A stretch of 36,183 bases of DNA from Pseudomonadota bacterium (GTDB lineage Bacteria; Pseudomonadota; Gammaproteobacteria; Xanthomonadales; Xanthomonadaceae). Numbering within the stretch: position 1 is the first letter of the stretch; every line of letters starts with the position of its first letter. The notes beneath the pieces are model-generated. The model did not search any database. It was given only the letters and a program-made list of their open reading frames with translations, and was not told the DNA's origin. Location: positions 1-36,183 of the forward strand of contig JAEWNY010000083.1 in the NCBI GenBank assembly GCA_023461075.1. The letters run 5' to 3'. The translations under genes were made by a program, and so were the position numbers. Shown piece by piece: positions 7,566-14,934 of the stretch.

Positions 7566-9928
7566 GCCGTGCGCACCCCCGAGGCTGGTCCGGCCCCGAG
7601 CAAGGTGTTGCGCAGCAGGTCGGTGGTGGCGCGGAACGCGCGGTCGATCAGGCGCATCTTTTCTCGCTGGACCACCACGAGCTGTCCCTGCGCCATCAAG
7701 CGCGCCAAGGCATCCATGTGCATTTCGGCCACCCGCTGGCCGCGGCGGTTCACGAACAGGGCCTTGTCGGTGATGGTGCTGTACCAGGACAGGCGACGGC
7801 GCTCGGCTTCCCCTTGCTGGTTCTGGATGAAATCGATCCAGCAGCCGAACGGCAACGTGCGCAGGTGGCGGTAGCACTCCTCTTCCTGCGCGTTGCGCGG
7901 CGGCAGCTTGGCGCGTTCGAGCTTGTCCCGGCGATCCGCCTTGTCCTCGTCGCCGAGCCGCGCATGGGCCTTGATCCGTGCAGAAATCTCGGTGGCGGAG
8001 GGCTCGTCGTCCTCGCGCGGCGCGCTCGCGCTGCGGCTGAGGTGGCGGGCGAGCGTCGTCGCTTCGGCCTCGTGGTAGCCCACGCGCTCCATCGCGGACC
8101 TGACTTCGGCGGCCAACTCGGTGGACTCCACGGCAGCGGGTGACTTCACCGTTTCCATGATGCGCCGGGTGGTGTCGAGCATCTGGCGCCAGGCGGGCGA
8201 CTGCTCGTCGTTACGCAGCGCGACCAGGGTCATGGCGTCCAGCCACGCGCGGTGCAGCAAGACTTCGATCGCGCGCGGCGGCTTGTGGACGCCGATCATC
8301 CCCTGCAGCGCAGTCCCCGCCGTTTGCTTGGCCACGGCCATGCGTTCCCGGCCGCGGGCAGCCTCCACCACGCGCTTCTCGCTGGCCTGTGATCGCTTGA
8401 CCTGTTGCCCCAGTTCCTTCTGCAAGTCCTGGTTGACCTGCTCAAGGACTTCCGATTGGCCATGGAACTCGTCTTCCATCCGTTCCACCGCCTTGTGCAT
8501 GGCGGCTTCGAAGAACGGATCGACCGCCGCCTGTCCGTAGCGCGTGGCGTCGGCTTCGGCGATGGTGTTGAGCAGCTGCCGGCCCGGATGCGCTTCCTTC
8601 TCGAAGAACGCGCGATCGCGCAGGGCCAGGCGAAGGATCGGCAGCTGCAGGCGTTCCAGCAGGCCATGCACGGAGGAGCCGGCACGGACCTCGCGGGCCA
8701 CTTCACCGTACAGGATCGAAAGGATCTCGAAGGTGTCGGCGTCCTCGCGACGCAGGTCGGCCTGTGGACCATGTTCGCTGCGTGCGCGTTGCAGCAGCTC
8801 TGTCCGAAGGCCATGGATCGACCGCGTGCGCTCGGAGCCGACCGGCGGTTCGCCCTGCAGCTGGTGCAGGAGGCGGTCGATGTCGAGGCTGCCGAGTTCG
8901 GCGCCGGGCGGCGGCGATGGCCGCATCGGCATGCGGCCGGCGATCCGTTGCGCGGTCAACAGTTGCTGCAGATGCAGGAAGTCGATGGTTTGCGCGGGCG
9001 GAATCAGCGGCGAGGTGTCAGGCTGCTCCAGCCATTCACTGCCCGCCATCGTGTTGGCGGTTGCATTCGTCGCGGGCGGCCACGGCTGCTGGTGTGGCGC
9101 GCCGCCACCGGCCTGCACAGTCCCCGCGGTCCGGCTTCCATCGTGCGCAGGCAGCGGCTCATCGTGGTCCGAGGTCGGCTCGGCGCCGGCCGATGCAGGA
9201 TTGCGTGTCCGGGAGGCGCGCATCGGTTTGACCGGAATGTAGGCCAGCCCCGGAAGCACGCCCGCTTTGTCGAGGATGAGGTTCAGCCGTTCGACGAAAC
9301 CCGGGTAGTCCCCCAGCACGTACTGGGCAAACATCGACTGGAGGTCATCCTTGGGAATGCTCTCCCCGAACAGATCGGTCGCGGTCTGGTAAGCAAGCCC
9401 GATCAACACGTGCGGCCCCATGCACAGATGCGATGCCGCGACCGGCGGCGAGGCCGCCAGCACGCCGAATCGTTGCCCAAGCAGGTAGAGCGGCAGACTG
9501 GCGGCCGATTCCAGCGGCGCGGCCAAGTCGCGGCGGTGCGCGTCGCGATGGTCTTCCTCGCTGATCGCGGTCGACACGGTCCATTCGCTGGATGAACCGG
9601 GGGCCGCCGCTGTGACGGCTTGCAGCGTGGCGGGTCGGCGCAACTGCGCGAGCACGGACTCGAGATGCTGGAAGTACCGCTCGACGAACGCGCGCCGGTT
9701 GACCTTCAGGCGCTGCACGCCCTTCATCAGCTGTACCTGTTCGGTCGAATCGCGTGCGCGCTCGGCTTGCCGGAACATCCGGCTCTCGAGGTGCTCAAGC
9801 ATCACGACGGTGCGATCGGCAAGATCGGCCCGCGCAAGTTGCAGCAGTTCGGCCGCGATTTCCCGCACTCGCGGCGGCAGGCCGCTGTCCGGCAAGCTCA
9901 AGAGTGCGCTATCTGATGGTTCCCCCAT
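7562..9928 (-). CDS. DUF1631 family protein
   Basis: A 788-residue cytoplasmic protein of the DUF1631 family, sometimes mislabelled thymidine phosphorylase. The N-terminal 230 residues are mostly helical (LLQLARADLADRTVVMLEHLE). A low-complexity Pro/Ala linker (about 235-310) follows, then a long helical region with ALRDRAFFEKEAHPGRQLLN and KELGQQVKRSQASEKRVVEAARGR split over coiled coils. The C-terminus (about 690-770) reads LPFGCWIDFIQNQQGE, RRRLSWYSTITDKALFVNRRGQ, AEMHMDALARLM, a small beta-barrel resembling PilZ. Function is not established. The gene lies 33 nt after hemW and overlaps the PilZ gene. Confidence 0.88.
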   Translation of the reverse strand: MGEPSDSALLSLPDSGLPPRVREIAAELLQLARADLADRTVVMLEHLESRMFRQAERARDSTEQVQLMKGVQRLKVNRRAFVERYFQHLESVLAQLRRPATLQAVTAAAPGSSSEWTVSTAISEEDHRDAHRRDLAAPLESAASLPLYLLGQRFGVLAASPPVAASHLCMGPHVLIGLAYQTATDLFGESIPKDDLQSMFAQYVLGDYPGFVERLNLILDKAGVLPGLAYIPVKPMRASRTRNPASAGAEPTSDHDEPLPAHDGSRTAGTVQAGGGAPHQQPWPPATNATANTMAGSEWLEQPDTSPLIPPAQTIDFLHLQQLLTAQRIAGRMPMRPSPPPGAELGSLDIDRLLHQLQGEPPVGSERTRSIHGLRTELLQRARSEHGPQADLRREDADTFEILSILYGEVAREVRAGSSVHGLLERLQLPILRLALRDRAFFEKEAHPGRQLLNTIAEADATRYGQAAVDPFFEAAMHKAVERMEDEFHGQSEVLEQVNQDLQKELGQQVKRSQASEKRVVEAARGRERMAVAKQTAGTALQGMIGVHKPPRAIEVLLHRAWLDAMTLVALRNDEQSPAWRQMLDTTRRIMETVKSPAAVESTELAAEVRSAMERVGYHEAEATTLARHLSRSASAPREDDEPSATEISARIKAHARLGDEDKADRRDKLERAKLPPRNAQEEECYRHLRTLPFGCWIDFIQNQQGEAERRRLSWYSTITDKALFVNRRGQRVAEMHMDALARLMAQGQLVVVQREKMRLIDRAFRATTDLLRNTLLGAGPASGVRTA

Positions 9929-9961
9929 CCGCGCATCATATCCGCCAAAAGGTGACCCGGG

Positions 9962-11131
9962 TCACGCCTTGGCATTGTTCAGGAACAGAGCGATGACATC
10001 ATTGGTGAATCGCCGTCCGAGTTCGCTGGGGTGGACGTGGCCTTCGGCATCGACCACCAGCCAATCGCGCGAGGCGGCTTCGGCCAGCTGCGGGGCGATG
10101 ACGGCGCGATTCAGCCCGGTGCGCTTCTCGAACAGGTCGAGCCCGAAGCCCGAATTCAGCCGCAGCGCGTTGAGCATGAAGTCGAACGGCCGCCGATCCG
10201 GCCCGATGTCCTCGTCTCCGCCAATGCCCGCGAGCGTGCCCGCATCGCGCAGCCAAGCCGCCGGATGCCTGGCTTTCCAGCGGCGCAGGATGCATTGTTC
10301 GCTGCCGAGGGTGAGTTTGCCGTGCGCGCCGGCACCGATCCCGAGGTAGTCGCCGAACGTCCAGTAATTGAGGTTGTGCGCGCACTGGCGCCCCGGCTGC
10401 GCATAGGCACTGACCTCGTACTGGACGAAGCCGGCATCGGCCATGATGGACTGGCAGCGCTCCTGCATGTCCCAGCCTGTGTCCTCATCCGGGAGGCCCT
10501 CGGGCGGACGCGCGGCGAACAGGGTGTTCGGCTCCAGCGTCAGTTGGTAATGACTGAGATGTTGCGGCTTGAGGGCGATGGCGCGTTCGATGTCCGCTTC
10601 GGCCATCGCCAGGGTCTGCCCGGGTAGCGCGTACATCAGGTCGAGGTTGAGGTTGTCGAAGCCGGCGTCCTGCGCCGCCTTCACCGCGCGCTCGGCATCA
10701 CCACTGGAATGGATGCGGCCCAGGCGTTGCAGGCAACCGTCATCGAAACTCTGCACGCCGAAGCTCAGGCGATTGACGCCCGCCGCGCGATAGCCGGCGA
10801 ACGGACCGTGTTCGACCGTGCCGGGATTGGTTTCCAGGGTGATTTCCAAGCCCGGTGCGAAGCGCAGCCGCGCGCTGGCCTGCTGCAGGAAGCGGTCGAT
10901 GTGGCGCGGCGCGAACAGGCTGGGGGTCCCGCCGCCGAAGAACACCGAATGGACGGTGCGGCCCCAGGCCAGCGGCAGGTCGTGTTCCAGGTCGCGCACA
11001 AGCGCATCGATGTAGTCGTCGAACGGCAGCTCGCCCTTCTGCGCGTGGGAGTTGAAATCGCAATACGGACATTTGCGCACGCACCAAGGCAGGTGCACGT
11101 ACAGCGATAGCGGCGGCGGGGTGAGGGTCAT
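9962..11131 (-). CDS. hemW: Heme chaperone HemW (radical SAM)
   Basis: HemW binds heme and delivers it to membrane cytochromes. It is a radical SAM protein long misnamed oxygen-independent coproporphyrinogen oxidase. The 389-residue product has the 4Fe-4S motif C17-x3-C21-x2-C24 followed by DFNSH. The lack of a fourth cysteine two residues later separates it from HemN. Other family motifs are VFFGGGTPSL, ETNPGTVE, GVNRLSFGVQSF, DLMYALPGQT, HLSHYQLTLEPNT and LGIGAGAHGKL. The HemN C-terminal domain (about 300-385) is present. In related bacteria hemW follows rdgB directly; here 353 nt separate them. Confidence 0.96.
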   Translation of the reverse strand: MTLTPPPLSLYVHLPWCVRKCPYCDFNSHAQKGELPFDDYIDALVRDLEHDLPLAWGRTVHSVFFGGGTPSLFAPRHIDRFLQQASARLRFAPGLEITLETNPGTVEHGPFAGYRAAGVNRLSFGVQSFDDGCLQRLGRIHSSGDAERAVKAAQDAGFDNLNLDLMYALPGQTLAMAEADIERAIALKPQHLSHYQLTLEPNTLFAARPPEGLPDEDTGWDMQERCQSIMADAGFVQYEVSAYAQPGRQCAHNLNYWTFGDYLGIGAGAHGKLTLGSEQCILRRWKARHPAAWLRDAGTLAGIGGDEDIGPDRRPFDFMLNALRLNSGFGLDLFEKRTGLNRAVIAPQLAEAASRDWLVVDAEGHVHPSELGRRFTNDVIALFLNNAKA

Positions 11132-11484
11132 CGGGGAAGTCTAAAGGCGCAACAGGCCTGTGCTGCCAGTGAAAGTCGGTCGAAGCCCGCGCGTTTCATC
11201 TGCGATCAGCGATGCGCTTCCGGCGGGCTTGCGCAAAGCGCGCCAAGAATGGCGCGCGCCGGCGCATCGAACAGGATGTTCGCGTGCCACGGAAAACAGA
11301 CACGCTGGATGCGGGTCGCGGGCGTTCCGCACGCCGCCGTTTGAATCATCTTGTTGATAAGGATGCGGCCCCGCCGCCGTGCCGGCGATGCCCCTGCGCG
11401 GCCACCGCGCGGGCTGCGCTTCCTGCTCCGGCGCGCGGGCGCACGCAATTTCGATGGGGCAGGGGAGCGTTACGCCGCCCTCGC
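11132..11484. other. 353-nt gap between rdgB and hemW, no confident gene
   Basis: No convincing coding region. A minus-strand frame at 11206-11448 would give an 80-residue very basic peptide (RRSRKRSPRGGRAG then INKMIQTAACG), and another at 11141-11332 would give 63 residues. Neither resembles a family I know and neither has a clear ribosome-binding site. A perfect 8-bp inverted repeat GCGCGCCA-AGAA-TGGCGCGC lies at 11238-11257 without a T-run. The stretch may hold the hemW promoter and the rdgB transcript end. Confidence 0.5.
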
Positions 11485-12081
11485 TCAGTGGCGTCCTTCA
11501 AGCCTGCTGCGCAGCACCACCAGCGCTTGCCCGCGATGGCTGTCGCGATGCTTCACTTCGCGCGGTAGTCCAGCCGCGCTCATGCCGTGCGACGGCGAGA
11601 AGAACACCGGGTCGTAGCCGAAGCCGCCATCGCCCGTACGTGCGTGCAGGATGCGGCCTTCCCACAGCCCTTCCGCGATGATCGGCTGCGGATCGTCGGC
11701 ATGTCGTACCAGTGCCAACACGCAGACGAAACGCGCGCCGCGTCGTTCATCCGGCACATCGCGCATCTCCTGCAGCAACTTGTCGATATTGGCCGCGTGG
11801 TCGCCATGCGTGCCGGCGTACCGCGCCGAATACAGCCCGGGTGCGCCATCGAGCGCGTCAACGCACAGGCCCGAATCATCCGCCAGCGCAGGCAGCCCGG
11901 TTGCGCGCGCAGCATGCCGCGCCTTGAGGATCGCATTCTCGATGAAGGACAGGCCGGTTTCCTCGGCGTCCTCCACGGCGAACTCCGACTGCGGATGCAC
12001 TTGAAAGCCGGCATCGGCCAGCAGCGCGTTGAACTCGGCCAGTTTGCCGGGATTGCCGCTGGCCAATACCAGTCGCTGCAT
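11485..12081 (-). CDS. rdgB: XTP/dITP pyrophosphatase
   Basis: RdgB hydrolyses inosine, xanthosine and other non-canonical purine NTPs to monophosphates, keeping them out of DNA and RNA. The 198-residue product (E. coli 197) has the substrate motif ASGNPGK (7-13), FIENAILKARHAA (47-59), catalytic D69 in ALADDSGLCVDAL, LYSARYAG, and the end motif SHRGQAL. I chose the ATG at 12081, beginning MQRLVLASGNPGK, 2 nt after the rph stop. The ATG at 12129 lies inside rph. Rph-rdgB is a frequent operon, and both enzymes handle nucleotide quality. Confidence 0.97.
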   Translation of the reverse strand: MQRLVLASGNPGKLAEFNALLADAGFQVHPQSEFAVEDAEETGLSFIENAILKARHAARATGLPALADDSGLCVDALDGAPGLYSARYAGTHGDHAANIDKLLQEMRDVPDERRGARFVCVLALVRHADDPQPIIAEGLWEGRILHARTGDGGFGYDPVFFSPSHGMSAAGLPREVKHRDSHRGQALVVLRSRLEGRH

Positions 12082-12083
12082 CT

Positions 12084-12803
12084 TCAGGTTGCCAGCGCGG
12101 CCTGTTGCGCGGCGAACAATTGCGCGCACCCTGTTTCGCCCAGCGAAATAAGGGCGTCGAGCTCATCGCGGCGGAAGGCATGGCCCTCGGCGGTGCCTTG
12201 GATCTCGATGATGCCTCCGCCATCGTTCATGACGAGGTTCATGTCGGTGTCGCAGTCGCTGTCCTCGGCGTAGTCGAGATCGAGCACCGGCACCCCGCGG
12301 TAGATGCCGACCGAGATCGCGGCGATCGCGCCGTGCAGCGGATTGCGGCTGATCTCGCGCCGCGCCAGCAGGACGCTGATGGCATCGGCCAGCGCGACGT
12401 AGGCGCCGGTGATCGCCGCGGTGCGGGTGCCGCCATCGGCCTGCAACACGTCGCAGTCGAGGGTGATCACGCGCTCGCCGAGCGCCGCGCGATCCACGCA
12501 GGCGCGCAAGGAGCGGCCAATCAACCGCTGGATCTCCAACGTGCGACCACCTTGCTTGCCGCGTGCGGCCTCGCGGTCGGAACGCGTGTGGGTGGAACGC
12601 GGCAGCATGCCGTACTCGGCGGTGACCCAGCCCTCGCCCTTGCCGCGCAGGAACGGCGGCACCTTGTTGTCGATGCTGGCGGTGCACAGCACGCGGGTCT
12701 CACCGAACGACACCAGCACCGAACCCTCCGCGTGGCGGGTGAAACCGCGCTCGATCCGCACCTCGCGCATCTGGTCGGGTTGGCGGCCGCTGGGACGCTG
12801 CAT
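12084..12803 (-). CDS. rph: Ribonuclease PH
   Basis: RNase PH is a phosphate-dependent 3'-5' exonuclease that trims tRNA and other RNA 3' ends, as a hexameric ring. The 239-residue product (family 237-245) begins with RPSGRQPDQMREVRIERGF. It carries GWVTAEYGMLPRSTHTR with the tRNA-binding basic residues, GRTLEIQRLIGRSLRA, the phosphate-site region ITLDCDVLQADGGTRTAAI, and LDLDYAEDSDCDTDMNLVM with the metal-binding aspartates. The ATG at 12803 is divergent from yicC, with 68 nt between them for both promoters. It is followed by rdgB. Confidence 0.97.
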   Translation of the reverse strand: MQRPSGRQPDQMREVRIERGFTRHAEGSVLVSFGETRVLCTASIDNKVPPFLRGKGEGWVTAEYGMLPRSTHTRSDREAARGKQGGRTLEIQRLIGRSLRACVDRAALGERVITLDCDVLQADGGTRTAAITGAYVALADAISVLLARREISRNPLHGAIAAISVGIYRGVPVLDLDYAEDSDCDTDMNLVMNDGGGIIEIQGTAEGHAFRRDELDALISLGETGCAQLFAAQQAALAT

Positions 12804-12871
12804 CGTGCGATTCCTTGCGAAACGGCGGGCGAGTTTACCATTCGCCCATCCATCTCCCTTCCGGAAACCGC

Positions 12872-13735
12872 ATGTCCATCCGCAGCATGACCGCCTTCGC
12901 CAACGCCGAAGGACAGACCGAAGCCGGCCGCCTCAGTTGCGAGCTGCGCGCGGTGAACCATCGCTTCCTGGAAATCGGCTTCCGCCTGCCGGAGGAGTTG
13001 CGGGTGCTGGAGCCGAACATGCGCGAACGCATTTCGGCGAAGGTCTCGCGCGGCAAACTCGATGTGTCGATGCGAATCGCCGGGAGCCAAGCGGGAGATG
13101 CGCTGCAATTGAACGCCGGCTACGTCGAGCGGCTTTCAACCATCGCGCAGGAACTCGATGCGGCGCTGCCGGCGTTGCGTGTGGACCTCGGCACCCTGTT
13201 GCAGCTGCCGGGCGTGCTCGAGGCGCGCGACATCGATGCCGAGACCTTGCAGCGCGATGCGCTGGCGGTGCTGGATGTCGCCTTGGCCGACTTCATCAAA
13301 GCCCGCGAGCGCGAGGGCAACAAGCTGAAAGCCGCGATCGCCGAACGCGTCGACGCGGTGGAGAAAATCGCTGCCGAGGTGCGGACCCTGGTGCCGGTGA
13401 TCCGCGAAGGCCAGCGAGCCAAGCTGGCGGCACGAATGGGCGAGGTCGCGGGCCAGCTCGATCAGGGCCGGCTGGAGCAGGAACTGGTGCTCTGGCTGCA
13501 AAAGCTCGATGTCGACGAGGAGCTCGATCGCCTCGAAAGCCACATCGCCGAAGCCCGTCGGGTGCTGGCCCAGCGCGAACCGGTCGGCCGCCGCCTCGAC
13601 TTCCTGCTGCAGGAATTCAACCGCGAGGCCAACACCCTCGGCTCCAAATCGGTGGACGCGCGCACCAGCAATGCGGCGGTGGAATTGAAGGTGCTGATCG
13701 ACCAGATCCGCGAGCAGGTGCAGAACATCGAATAG
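12872..13735 (+). CDS. yicC: YicC/YloC family endoribonuclease
   Basis: A 287-residue YicC-family protein, recently shown in E. coli to be an endoribonuclease that acts on small RNAs such as RyhB. The N-terminal domain (1-155) starts with the hallmark MSIRSMTAFA and has LRAVNHRFLEIGFRLPEEL and RGKLDVSMRI. The C-terminal DUF1732 domain (about 200-287) has DVDEELDRLESHI, GRRLDFLLQEFNREANTLGSK and a helical end LIDQIREQVQNIE. I chose the ATG at 12872 because it gives the family's canonical N-terminus; upstream in-frame codons run into the rph promoter region. It stands 52 nt before gmk, the usual yicC-gmk order. Confidence 0.95.
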   Translation: MSIRSMTAFANAEGQTEAGRLSCELRAVNHRFLEIGFRLPEELRVLEPNMRERISAKVSRGKLDVSMRIAGSQAGDALQLNAGYVERLSTIAQELDAALPALRVDLGTLLQLPGVLEARDIDAETLQRDALAVLDVALADFIKAREREGNKLKAAIAERVDAVEKIAAEVRTLVPVIREGQRAKLAARMGEVAGQLDQGRLEQELVLWLQKLDVDEELDRLESHIAEARRVLAQREPVGRRLDFLLQEFNREANTLGSKSVDARTSNAAVELKVLIDQIREQVQNIE

Positions 13736-13787
13736 GGCGCGGCGCCGGTTTCGTTTAGCATCCTTGCTTTAGGCACGCGGAACGCCC

Positions 13788-14429
13788 ATGCGCGGCACGC
13801 TCTACATCGTCTCGGCGCCCTCCGGTGCAGGCAAGTCCAGCATCGTCAACCAGGTGTTGGCGCGTGACCCCTCGATCAGCCTGTCGGTCTCGTTCACCTC
13901 GCGCCAGCCGCGGCCGGGCGAACGCCATGCCGAGCACTACCACTTCGTCGACGAAGACGAGTTCCAGCGGATGGTCGAGGCCGGCGATTTCTTCGAGCAC
14001 GCGCGTGTGCATGGCGATCTCAAGGGCACCGCCCGGCAGTCGGTCGAGCCGCAGCTTGCCGCCGGGCAGGACGTGCTCCTGGAGATCGACTGGCAGGGTG
14101 CGCGTCAGGTCCGGGCCAAGGTGCCGGACGCGATCAGCGTGTTCATCCTGCCGCCCTCGCGCGGCGCGCTGGACGAGCGCATGCACAAGCGCGCGCAGGA
14201 CAGCGAGGAGACCATCGCGCTGCGCCTGGCCGCGGCGCAGGACGAGATGAGCCATTTCGGCGAGTACGACTACCTGATCGTCAATGATGACTTCGATGAG
14301 GCGGTCGCCGAGATGTGCGCGATCTTCACCGCCAGCCGGCTGCGCCGCGACCGGCAGATCGCCCGCTATTCGCGGCTGCTCACCTCCCTGCTCACCGGCG
14401 AGGGTGGGAAACCGCCCGCAAGTGACTGA
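13788..14429 (+). CDS. gmk: Guanylate kinase
   Basis: Gmk phosphorylates GMP and dGMP with ATP and is essential for making GTP. The 213-residue product has the P-loop APSGAGKSS (10-18), SVSFTSRQPRPGERHAEHYHF (33-53 region), FFEHARVHGDLKGTARQ, LEIDWQGARQVR and a lid region with RMHKRAQDSEETIALRL. The loop that normally reads G-N-Y-Y-G-T, whose tyrosine contacts the GMP phosphate, is HGDLKGTA here. I believe xanthomonads share such a change, but cannot check it. The C-terminal tail after about residue 198 is poorly conserved. It lies upstream of rpoZ and spoT, as in E. coli. Confidence 0.96.
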   Translation: MRGTLYIVSAPSGAGKSSIVNQVLARDPSISLSVSFTSRQPRPGERHAEHYHFVDEDEFQRMVEAGDFFEHARVHGDLKGTARQSVEPQLAAGQDVLLEIDWQGARQVRAKVPDAISVFILPPSRGALDERMHKRAQDSEETIALRLAAAQDEMSHFGEYDYLIVNDDFDEAVAEMCAIFTASRLRRDRQIARYSRLLTSLLTGEGGKPPASD

Positions 14430-14456
14430 ACGAAAAGGATTTTAAGGTGGTGATGC

Positions 14457-14485
14457 TTGCCTGGGCCGGCATCGTCCCCTACAAT
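14457..14485 (+). promoter_or_regulatory. Candidate sigma70 promoter for rpoZ
   Basis: TTGCCT (14457-14462) and TACAAT (14480-14485) are separated by 17 nt and lie 45 nt before the rpoZ start, in the 101-nt gmk-rpoZ gap. This is the best -35/-10 pair I can see in that gap. It would let rpoZ be made independently of gmk. No transcript data are available. Confidence 0.7.
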
Positions 14486-14530
14486 GCCCGGTCCTGAATT
14501 CACCCGCGCGGCAGCGGCCGCGGAGAGCAC

Positions 14531-14830
14531 ATGGCACGCATCACCGTAGAAGATTGCCTGGAAGTCGTCGACAACCGTTTCGAGCTGGTCATGATGGCCT
14601 CCAAACGCGCGCGCCAGTTGGCCAAGGGCGTGGAAGCCAAGCTGGACAACAGCGAGGACGACGACAAGCCGACCGTGCTGGCCCTGCGCGAGATCGCCGC
14701 CCGCGTCATCGACGAGCCCTACATCGATGCCGTCGAAAAGGCCGAGAAGGAGCGCAAGGAGCGTGAGGCGTTGGAGTGGGCCGCCGCCGAGCTGGTCGCC
14801 AACGACGACGACATGAAGGGCGACGACTGA
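14531..14830 (+). CDS. rpoZ: RNA polymerase omega subunit
   Basis: Omega helps assemble beta-prime into RNA polymerase and forms part of a ppGpp binding site at the beta-prime/omega interface. The 99-residue product starts MARITVEDCLEVVDNRFELV and has the conserved block MMASKRARQLAKG (21-33), then KPTVLALREIA. The C-terminal third is a charged helix ending in acidic residues. GGAGAG lies 5 nt before the ATG. It has its own promoter candidate and is followed by a strong terminator before spoT. Confidence 0.97.
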   Translation: MARITVEDCLEVVDNRFELVMMASKRARQLAKGVEAKLDNSEDDDKPTVLALREIAARVIDEPYIDAVEKAEKERKEREALEWAAAELVANDDDMKGDD

Positions 14831-14859
14831 TCGCCCCCGGCGCATCGCAACCCGCCCAG

Positions 14860-14885
14860 AAACCCCGCTCCGGCGGGGTTTTTGT
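14860..14885 (+). terminator. Terminator between rpoZ and spoT
   Basis: A perfect 9-bp stem AAACCCCGC (14860-14868) with GCGGGGTTT (14873-14881), loop TCCG, followed by TTTGTTT. It lies 29 nt after the rpoZ stop and about 50 nt before the spoT start, so it should limit transcription from rpoZ into spoT. Confidence 0.9.
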
Positions 14886-14934
14886 TTGCACGGCGGGGCT
14901 TCACAGGCCCGGCGCAAGCGCTTAGGCTCAAGGC

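Noticed and set aside
9962..11131. Coproporphyrinogen III oxidase HemN
   Set aside because: The cysteine motif lacks the fourth Cys of HemN and the length and motifs fit HemW.
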